A stretch of DNA of 64,000 nucleotides from Mesostigma viride (lineage: Eukaryota > Streptophyta > Mesostigmatophyceae > Mesostigmatales > Mesostigmataceae). A model generated the notes under the pieces. It was not told where the DNA came from. It was given only the letters and a program-made list of their open reading frames with translations, and made no database searches. Numbering within the stretch: position 1 is the first letter of the stretch; every line of letters starts with the position of its first letter. Position numbers and translations under genes: made by a program. Below, in pieces: positions 41,575 to 64,000 of the stretch. The stretch is from assembly GCA_009746045.1 (NCBI GenBank), contig RPFO01000167.1:2066652-2130651 (forward strand). The letters run 5' to 3'.

Positions 41575-43060
41575 ATATCGCATGTGATGTGTACTTATAT
41601 ACAGTGTCGTCATCAAGGGTGAAGAGAGTCTTCTCGAGCCGCTTGCGGCGTCTGAGAAAAGAAATCTTGTCCGCCGGGGTCTTAAAGGTGAGAAGGAGCG
41701 GGGGCGGCCCTGCCTTACCCCGCGCGCGGGGAAGGCGGTGGGCAACCAGCTCGATCTCACCAGTAAGGCCCATGCGATCAAGGATTTCAAAAGCTCTCTC
41801 AAAAGCGCGCGCAAGCTTTTCGGAATTCTCACCTTCCTCCATCTTGAGGTTCTTGACAATGACGTTGAGGCTACGCTTGGCGAGCTCGGCCTCCTCGCGG
41901 AGGTCAAGCGTCTGCCGTTGGAGCTGGGCTGCGACGGCGGAGGTGGTGGAGGTGGTGTGTTGCTTAAGCATGTCCGCCCAGGTGGTGATGGGAGGAGCAT
42001 CGCCGGCCAGGCCAGCCGGGGCTGGCTTGGCGGCAATGTCCTTCACCGCCTGGGCGGTGAGGCCTGCGTTGTTCTGCAGAACCTCGATAGCAATGGCGTT
42101 GTCCTTAAGACGCTGGTCGATGTTGCGGAGCTGGGCGGTGATGGAGTCGGTGGAGGCGGAGGGGGGGGGGGGGGGAGGCGAGGAGGGCGGCGGTGGCGGT
42201 GGGGATGGTGGGGAGCTCAGCAGCCAGCGTGCCGCCAATTGCCGCCACATCTGCAGCAATGGGCGTCACGTGCTGTGAGAGGGCGGCGTGGAGGTGGTGG
42301 ACGAAGGTGGATTCGGTGATGGGGGCGCGGTGCAGAAGGTCCTCGGCCGAGCGCTTAGTGAGGGTAAAGAGAGCTGCGAGCTGAAGGCGGGGGCGAGACC
42401 AGCCGGCCAGGTTGGTCGACGAGTCTGAGACGCGGTGGGAATACCGGCCGTCAGCTCCGTTGCGGAAAAGCTGGGTGTGGAAATGGAGTTGCTGGCACAG
42501 GGCCAGCAGTGAGGCGTGTGACCCGTAAAACACGAGCTCCAGAGTATCTTGATGGGTGGCATGTCGAAAAAGGCAGGCCTGAACATTGGCGTCGCAGGTG
42601 GTAAAGAGCCTCTCGACGTCAAAATCTCGCTCAGACCAGCCAGGTTCGCCTGGGCGACTGCGCTTTGGGTCAGGCGATGCAGAGGGCGAGGAGAGCCCGG
42701 GAGGGTTCTGGGCGACCACCAGTGCGCGACTAGTGTCACCACTGCCTTCCGGCCCTGATGGCGAAGCTGCAGCCGGAGCTGCAGACGTATTTTCATTGCC
42801 TAATGCATTCGCCAGGCTGCGTTGCGTTGTTGTGCGTTTGCTCGTCATAATAGCAATTTGCGTGTCATAAAAGCTGCCTGAGGCTGGTCACAATACGGCG
42901 TTACAGCTGTAACCGTTTATAGTAGCAGATGCGCCTAGAAAAGACGCATCGGTTGCAAGTGATCTGACGGAATTTGGGGCTCAGACGCGAATTAAAGTTC
43001 TGAGCTCCGCCGTCAGCCATGGCTACCTCGTGGCTCGTGGCTCGTGGCATGCAGACGCCA
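41575..43060 (-). mobile_element. L1-type LINE ORF1, best preserved copy, 3'-truncated
   Basis: Minus strand. 5' UTR to about 43060 (GTGGCTCGTGGCTCGTGGC). ORF1 starts at ATG 42848 (MTSKRTTTQRSLANALGNEN) and reads 230 or more codons until a run of 13 G at about 42163-42175, where the frame slips. It continues in a second frame from 42259 to about 41600 with the helix DIDQRLKDNAIAIEVLQ-type block, KRSLNVIVKNLKMEEGENSE, the RRM-like core HRLPRARGKAGPPPLLLTFK and FLRRRKRLEKTLFTLDDD. There the element stops short, joined to unrelated AT-rich DNA. The single slip in a homopolymer suggests the copy is young. Confidence 0.82.
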
Positions 43061-43279
43061 TGCACCATATATAGTAGTACTTACCATTGACGCCATATCA
43101 CGATGAAGCTGCACGAGATGGAAGCCCGGCCATCGCTGCGTAGTTCTAGAACGCGAGGACACCTACTGCGACCGCCGCCAATGCAGAGTTGTCATGCGTA
43201 CGTCGTTTCACCCAGCCGCCAGGGGAGCCGGGAGACAGCAATTAACCTCTCTTGAGGTTGAGCTCAGGAGCATTGAGCT

Positions 43280-43490
43280 CCTTACCCAACTGGCATTGCA
43301 TCTTCCTCGCTGGCACGCTCTCCGCCAATACCGGGCCGCCCTTCGGCGCCGGCCCTTGGGCAGGCACGAGAAAGCAGGACCTGTTCAAGGTCCTGGTTCT
43401 CCCGGTGCTCACTTACGGCGCCGCCGAGACGTGGACCCTCACCGACGCACTCGAGAAGAAGCTTGGCGGCGCAGTCACCAATTAACATGT
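43280..43490 (+). mobile_element. LINE ORF2 fragment
   Basis: Encodes RKQDLFKVLVLPVLTYGAA then ETWTLTDALEKKLGGAV, matching the block KVLVLTVLTYGAEAWT of the ORF2 copy at 30.3 kb. It has no start, no ends, and is followed by SINE sequence. Confidence 0.65.
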
Positions 43491-43524
43491 TGTAAGATCC
43501 ATTTTCAGCGTAGGTTTTGCATGT

Positions 43525-43700
43525 GCACCCCTAGGATCCGGAGACGTCCGTCCTATAGTCAGCAAAATTGGTGCAAGAGGTCCCCAGCTCGATTCCGGCC
43601 TGGATTCATTTGCAGATCGCGTTTTTCCGCGTTTTCCGCGGACCGGCACTGAACGCAAATGGTTTTCACCTTTGCGGCGTGCCGAATCAGAATATACGCT
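43525..43700 (+). mobile_element. tRNA-like SINE, 5'-truncated copy
   Basis: Begins near ATCCGGAGACGTCCGTCC, contains the B-box-like AGCTCGATTCCGG and ends GTGCCGAATCAGAATAT. About 75-100 bp of the 5' part present in the 11.2-kb copy is missing. Confidence 0.68.
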
Positions 43701-43832
43701 TGGCTGATTTCGATAGTACCGGCTACGCCCCCTTCTCAAGAAGGTTCCAGCCGTGTTCAGCCCGTCTCACGGTTCGAGATTGAACTAGTCTCGAGTGCAG
43801 ACACGTGTGTAGTACTCCTACACACAGATCTC

Positions 43833-44101
43833 GAATGATTTATCTAGTACCAAATCCGAAAGGCTTGCATCACTCCCCGGAAAGGAGAACTTTTGCGGAT
43901 GAATGTAGACCTGTGTCAGTTGGCGATGCCCTAGGATCCGGAGACGTCCGTCCTAGTATAGTCAGCAAAATTGGTGCGAGAGGTCCCCAGTTCGATTCCG
44001 GCCTGGATTCATTTGCAGATAGCGTTTTTCCGCGTTTTCCGCGGACCGGTCGGCACTGAACGCAAATGGTTTTCACCTTTGCGGCGTGCCAAATCAGAAT
44101 A
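43833..44101 (+). mobile_element. tRNA-like SINE, near full-length copy
   Basis: Begins GATTTATCTAGTACCAAATC like the 5' end of the 11.2-kb copy, contains AGTTCGATTCCGG (B-box-like) and ends CCAAATCAGAATAT. No convincing target duplication was identified. Confidence 0.7.
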
Positions 44102-44179
44102 TGCAGTACACATCCGTAGAGAAGATTTGCATTTCCAAGGGCATACCTGTCATCACTAGCTTAAGTTATGAAGGAGACA

Positions 44180-44335
44180 ACCAGCGTATAGATTGCAGCT
44201 ATAGCCGGGCACTTGGCTCGCACCAACCAGCTAGACACGTCGATCGCGGGGCCCAACGCGCAGGGCTGCGGCCCGCACACGGCCAGGTCGGCACCTTTTA
44301 CGTGGGATGGGCCCAGCGATCTGACAATTAAACCG
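44180..44335 (+). mobile_element. LINE ORF2 fragment (post-RT region)
   Basis: Encodes IAAIAGHLARTNQLDTSIAG then PNAQGCGPH, matching RIAFVGHLARTSQIDTALG of the ORF2 copy near 31.05 kb. A short R1-like GGAGACAACCAGCG precedes it at about 44175. Confidence 0.6.
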
Positions 44336-44629
44336 GGCGCTGAGCCCGCACTTTCAAGGAGCAGCTAGTAGATGACATGGGCGACTTAGGCCTGTCCGTG
44401 ATATATGGAAAAAGATTCAGGACAATTAAGGCCATCTAGGCCCAGGTTGTAGCGGACAATGACCCGGCCAGCCGCAGTGGGGAACAAGCGCATCTCCCAC
44501 CATGGGAAGAACGCCCAGCGTGACCGCTAGGGCTCGTCACGTACTGCCTGCTACACGGCAGGTCCAAATTTCGGCTTGTTAGTTTTGGCATCAGGCCTGT
44601 AGAAATAGAACCGCGATAGGATAATTGTT

Positions 44630-44700
44630 TGTCCATCCATCCATTCACGATCCGGGTTAATACTCCGTGACTCCCCAACGGGAGCACGTGTTTTATTCAT
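44630..44700 (+). mobile_element. LINE 3' end fragment
   Basis: Contains CCGTGACTCCCCAACGGGAGC, the CTCCC-CAAC-GGGAG stem-loop of the LINE 3' ends, preceded by GGGTTAATA as in the reverse copy near 15.48 kb. Confidence 0.5.
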
Positions 44701-44799
44701 CTCCCAACTGGACGTACCTCGATCGAAGGTGAAATAGCTATCTAGAGCTGCGTGGGCACCGCCTTCCCTATTCATGGGACAGGCGGCACCGGCCCCCAT

Positions 44800-45260
44800 C
44801 AGTCCTGCTTACCTTCAGCTCCATGGAGGATAAGCGTCTGTTCCTCTCTCGCCGCAAGAAGTTAATTGCACAAACTCCCCTGGACGCTGGATGACGACCT
44901 GGGCCCCCGCTAGCTCAGCAGCAGCAGTGCCGTGACCTGTGGCCGGAACACCTCCGCCCCGGCCAAACAAGACCCCAAGAAGCCCAAGGTTTTCGATGGA
45001 GAATAAGCAGAGCTCTGTTCCTCTCTCGCCGCAAGATATTGCACAACCTCCCCTGGACGCTGGATGATGACCTGATCCCTGCTCAGCAGCAGCAGCAGCG
45101 ACGTGTAATTACTTTAATTTCTAATTAATGAGATTAGCGGCCTGTACGGCCGGAATACCTCTGCCACAAGCAAGACGCCAAGAAGCCCAAGGTTTTCTGG
45201 AGGGGCGGGGACCTGATCAATGGTTAACAACCAGCTGTGGAAGCCCCCCGCGGGCTAGAC
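44800..45260 (+). pseudogene. Two tandem decayed LINE ORF1 3' fragments
   Basis: Two successive stretches (44815-44990 and 44990-45250) encode broken versions of the ORF1 C-domain: LFLSRRKKL, then TLDDDL in shifted frames, AQQQ, and KKPKVFWRG. Their sequence is closer to the ORF1 part of the 24.9-kb chimera than to the other ORF1 copies. No intact frame remains. Confidence 0.6.
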
Positions 45261-45494
45261 TAGCCATAATCTAGCCACACCCATGTTTGGGTGATGCAAC
45301 CCGCAGTGGACACTCCTAGCCATACCATGTCCCATGCCTAGGGTGGAACGTAGCCATGCATGCCTATTAATTGCCTAACCAGTAGCCAACAGATATCCGC
45401 CAGCCTAGTTATTGTTACGTACGGTACGTAACAAACGGCCGGCGTTAGTTATGCCGTCAACAGCTAGTAGCTAGGCTGCATGGCGGATATTCTG

Positions 45495-45665
45495 ATCAGG
45501 CACTCCGCAAAGGTGAAAACCATTTGCGTTCAGTGCCGGGCCGCGGAAAACGCGGAAAAACGCGATCTGCAAATGAATCCGACCGTAATCGAACTGGGGA
45601 CCTCTCGCACCAACTTTCGCTGACTATAGGACGGACGTCTCCGGTTACCATGGCATCGCCAACTT
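45495..45665 (-). mobile_element. tRNA-like SINE, 5'-truncated copy with 8-bp duplication
   Basis: Flanked by GCGGATAT at 45486-45493 and again right after the 5' end (about 45667-45674). Minus-oriented: the B-box-like AGTTCGATTACG lies at about 45585-45597. It ends at CTGATCAGA like the others. The truncation at its 5' end with an intact duplication indicates target-primed insertion. Confidence 0.68.
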
Positions 45666-45693
45666 ACGCGGATATATCTAGCTATCTTAGGTT

Positions 45694-45750
45694 AAGGAGA
45701 CAACCAGCGCAGGCCAGAAATCGGGAGAATCCGGACCATGGTAGCTATGC
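45694..45750 (+). repeat. R1 dispersed repeat, short copy
   Basis: GGAGACAACCAGCGCAGGCC followed by AGAATCCGGACCATGGTAGC. Only the first 55 bp of R1 are present. Confidence 0.7.
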
Positions 45751-45944
45751 ATGTGTCTCGCCTAGCATCGCCTGCAAGTATGCGCGCGCGTAGACCTCCA
45801 TAGTAATGCAATGCTCACACGGGTCATATTAATGCACCCACAGGGATGCCGGATCATTTCGACGGGTCCGATTGTGCAACCGGCCTGTGGCATGAGGGAC
45901 GGGGGTGGTCTCTGCCCCCTTCCCGCTGTGCACACTTAGGGATT

Positions 45945-46040
45945 AAAAGCACTCTGGTGCTCCGTGACTCCCCAACGGAGGCACGTGTTTTAATTAATTA
46001 ATTAATTTAATTAATTAATTTAATTAATTAATTAATTAGA
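45945..46040 (+). mobile_element. LINE 3' end with (TTAA)n tail
   Basis: CTCCGTGACTCCCCAACGG then AGGCACGTGTTTT and a TTAATTAA-rich tail at 45991-46038. It abuts the 3' end of the kinase gene, 84 bp past the stop codon. Confidence 0.6.
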
Positions 46041-46123
46041 TTGTCTCCCCAGATAGGGCATGAAATAACGAGAAATAGGAGATCTACAATAGAAGATCCA
46101 TAGTAAAAATTTTCTATCAGCCA

Positions 46124-55836
<9,713 letters not shown>

Positions 55837-58156
55837 ATTGGAGGGCAGATGCGCACTAGCAGAAAGGCTGTGGTTACCGCAAGCCCATGGCGGCAGCCCT
55901 AATGACAATACAACCTCGCCAAAGCGAAATAATCAATTCCGGAAGCGCCTAGACGATAACCTCAGGCGAAAAAGCTGCTAAGTTAGTTTGCATCCTGTCC
56001 TTCCCATTCCTCCCAATCGCTTGCACTCCCAACCACTGAAAAGCTCATAGGAAACGCAGTTTGCGCTTTGCCTCCACGGATTCAAGCCAAGCAAGAAAGG
56101 CCAAATGCCCATGATTCAACTCCCCCGTCCATTTTGCTTGTTATTCGTGAATTTTCTGATTGTTCATGGCTTTGGTCGCCACATAACAAAACGTGCCGTG
56201 CCCCAAAAGCCTGAAGTGCACCATCACCTGACCTGCAATTCGAGGCAAACCAAATTTCGTGGCTGGTGCCAGCAATTGCTTATCGATGTTGACACTTTGA
56301 CACGTCTTGGCCCATTCTGTGGCAGCTGCGGGCAAAGCGGATACCATACAAGGTAGACATGGTAGCTCCCAGCCACGTTGAACACCAGGCCAGGCAGAGA
56401 CGGGCGCAGTAGCCCTGTGTGCAGTGTTAAACAACCCTCTGGAAAATATTGCACACCATACTGTACGGCACACTTGGGCCGGGGGCCACACGTTGGCTTG
56501 AGACTTGAGACCCGTGAACGCTGCCCACAGCATGGATGCATTGATGAGGTGTACAGTACTGTAGAGTTAGAACCAAAGCCTCAGGGTCCCATGTTACATC
56601 ATTTGCGTTTGGTTCCGGCCACTGGGGTAAAAGGTATGTATACCAGTATACGCTACGGTGTGTATGGCAGCAGTTAATGTGCATCCCACTCAGGCTACAC
56701 CAGTTCGAGTTCTCTGCTTGCAACAAAAACTTTACCGTTGCACTTTCCTCGTGCTGGGCAGTGGGCAGTGGGCACGGGCGCACAGGCTATGGCATTATAA
56801 ATTGTATGCGCGCCCTGCATCTGCTGGAATCCACAGAGTAAACGAATGCGATGAGAATGTATGGAAATTCCTTAAAATTCTTCGCCCTAATTCTCACATA
56901 GTGAATGTCGTTCGGGCTTAGCTCCTTGGGTAGCGCACCTCCTCTCGGCGGACGCAACACTGCGAGTAAGGGCACCTCAGGACTAAGCCTTGCGGGCGCG
57001 CCTCCAATTCCTGGCGTGAAAGCTCCCCCAAAAGACAGTGACGTAAGTCCCTCATGATCTCGTTGTGTGGCTCAGCATAGCATTGGTGTGCCATTGCATT
57101 AACTTACGCCAGAAGAGCCTGGTTGTGACATCTCGGCCAAATTAATTGATCAGTTCCGCGACCTAACCGGACGTTGCAAGGCGCTTGAGCAGTTACACAC
57201 ATATATATATATATGAGTAAATGTTATCATGCCACTTTTAAAACGTGTTCTATTATACAGATGCCGTTTGCACATTCAACTTGAAGAAATGCGGTGCTCG
57301 TGCTCGCGCTTGCTGTCGTGCTGCTGTTGTTTAGCTAATAATATCCACGGGCATTGGCATTGCTCAATCCCGTATAGCTTGCAATCTCAAAAATTCCTTC
57401 CATTTTGAAAAGTGGCGATGCACAAGCTGCTGTTCTGCCTGCAATTTTGATTTTAACAAGGAGATTACAGGGATCAGCTTTTATAGGGAGGGTACAGACT
57501 TCCCATCTGTCCTACTCCCTTGTGTTCAATTCAGATACAGAAATCAGGACATTTCATGTGACAGCCTTTCATTTTGACCAATCATCGCCATGCTTTGTAC
57601 AACGCCCTCGTGTATCATCGAAATAAGCCGTCGTTAGGGTCACCCCCCGCAATGCTGCATTGACATCCCCCAGTGCCTCCCAGAATGGATCCACATGGAC
57701 TCTTTCTACGTGACTGCCCGCTTGCCGGCCATCCTATTTGATCATGGAGGGGTCGCTCTATAGAGTAGAATAACCTGCGGATCGCCATGTGGTCTGTCCC
57801 AAAGTCCAGAAAAGCCATCCCACGCTAGTTGTGGCCACCATGTATGCAACTTTGCCGAACTCTAGTACTACTATGAATGTAACGTGGATGCGCATTGCAA
57901 CATAAATTACAAAGAGATGTGAGCACTGCAAGGGGCCAGTGTTTGCGAGGTTCACCCCCTCGCGTTTCTGCTTCTTAACTCTTAAGGGCCACCCCTCTGC
58001 TTCTGAACGGGCAATTTAATGGGTCAGATTCCTTAGTACTTGTCCGTGAATGATGGGAAGGGGATGGCCAAGTGAATGAGAGTGGCAGAGCCGCTGCTAG
58101 GGGGTCTCTGTGACAGGTGACTGCAGAGTTGTCCCTGTGAAGGGGGGATACTTTTG
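55837..58156. other. Spacer between kinase and the 58.5-kb gene
   Basis: Must contain the kinase promoter and possibly upstream exons of the plus-strand gene. Visible features are limited to an (AT)n run at 57198-57214. ORFs are short and lack domains. Confidence 0.45.
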
Positions 58157-58166
58157 GGAGGACGTT

Positions 58167-58365
58167 AACATGACATATTGGATAAGCTAACGTGACGTAT
58201 TGGTTAAGATATCATGACATATTGGATAAGTTAACGTGACGTATTGGTTAAGATATCATGACATATTGGATAAGTTAACGTGACGTATTGGTTAAGATAT
58301 CATGACATATTGGATAAGTTAACGTGACGTATTGGTTAAGATATCATGACATATTGGATAAGTTG
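58167..58365. repeat. 44-bp tandem repeat (dimer of a 22-mer)
   Basis: About 4.5 units. Each unit is two related 22-mers, GACATATTGGATAAGTTAAC.. and GACGTATTGGTTAAGATATC... The array decays at both ends. Confidence 0.9.
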
Positions 58366-58554
58366 ACATGTTGGATTTGTTAACATGACAAAGTGGATAC
58401 ATGGGGCCGTGCGGATGGATGGGTGGATGGGTATGTGTGTGGATGAATGGGCGCTTGGCGCTTTTTGTATGTGTGGATGAATACGCGACGGATGGCCTGT
58501 GTGTGGATGGGCGAATGGGTGTGTGGATGGATGGGTGGCACGCCCACCGTGCAG

Positions 58555-63472
<4,918 letters not shown>

Positions 63473-64000
63473 GTGAGTGGTTGCTATATATAATAGTACT
63501 CATAGTAGTAATATAATATAGTAGTAATACTAGGTTTTACTACCTAATACCTATAATGCGTCGCTGATACACATAACATGACCAAATTATACAGCGAAGG
63601 GAGAAGCAAGTTGGACTGTTTTGAAGAGGAGGCTGTACTCATGCTCTGCCATGGTTGATGGAACATTGCATTTTTTTTTTAACGGTGATTTCTGAATGTA
63701 TGTGTTCTGCGATGACTTGCCTGTATTTCGTACCTTGTATTCCATCCCTGTATGTTGTGCCTTGCTGCGATAAATGGTCTGTTTTAGGGCCTTAGGATGG
63801 GCAAAATAGTGAACTTGGATCGCCACGGCCGCCACCTGCCCATAGCCTCCAGCTGCTTTTGCCAGGTTATGCCATGGACGGAGATTTGAACGGAGATATG
63901 TTCTTCATAATGAAATAATTAATGCCGTAATACCGCTGGCACCCTTCCATTTGTGATCCTGTCCCAACCACAGGATGAATCGGGCGATATCATATAACTT
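63473..64000. other. Start of intron 7 of the disordered-protein gene
   Basis: Follows the donor AAG|GTGAGT. AT-rich with TAGTA-type short repeats. No exon could be recognised before the window ends. Confidence 0.5.

Overview
This window is nuclear DNA of a photosynthetic eukaryote of the green lineage. Evidence: spliceosomal GT-AG introns whose reading phases agree across every junction, a plastid-targeted PAM68-type photosystem II assembly factor, GC-rich codons, an Arabidopsis-type (CCCTAAA) telomeric array, and a plant-like two-helix HMG-CoA reductase. As far as is known, core chlorophyte algae have lost the mevalonate pathway. A streptophyte alga or another early-branching green alga is therefore the better guess, but the species cannot be fixed from this sequence.

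Layout. 1-4.9 kb: a small inverted-repeat element, a 31-bp minisatellite and the 3' exons of a PH-domain gene (+). 5.3-15.5 kb: transposon-rich block with a 1.7-kb TTAA-flanked element, L1-type LINE remnants on both strands, a SINE and a dispersed repeat called R1 here. 16.3-17.3 kb: PAM68 (-). 18.5-23.7 kb: HMG-CoA reductase (+), divergent from PAM68. 24.6-32.5 kb: second LINE block, with an RT/ORF1 chimeric ORF and a TTAA element nested in an ORF1. 32.8-37.7 kb: a 4.94-kb Mutator-like element with 121-bp inverted repeats that carries a perfect 2,072-bp array of an 8-mer. 39.4-41.1 kb: intronless LRR/F-box-like gene (+). 41.6-46.0 kb: third LINE/SINE block. 46.1-55.8 kb: five-exon NAK/AAK1-type kinase (-). 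58.6 kb to beyond the window end: seven exons of a disordered Lys/Ser-rich protein (+) that I could not identify.

Three patterns stand out. (1) In 8 of 16 introns, degraded direct copies of the upstream exon's 3' end together with its 5' splice site lie 50-450 nt inside the intron ('exon-end echoes'); in HMGR one copy forms a potential in-phase 27-nt microexon. (2) Introns carry simple-sequence arrays that are mostly pyrimidine-rich on the sense strand and often lie just upstream of the 3' splice site. (3) The LINEs include an ORF1-only (HAL1-like) family with a constant 3' UTR of about 420 nt and a 3'-terminal stem-loop shared with ORF2-bearing elements. The HMG-CoA reductase also lacks the C-terminal catalytic histidine normally found in the family.
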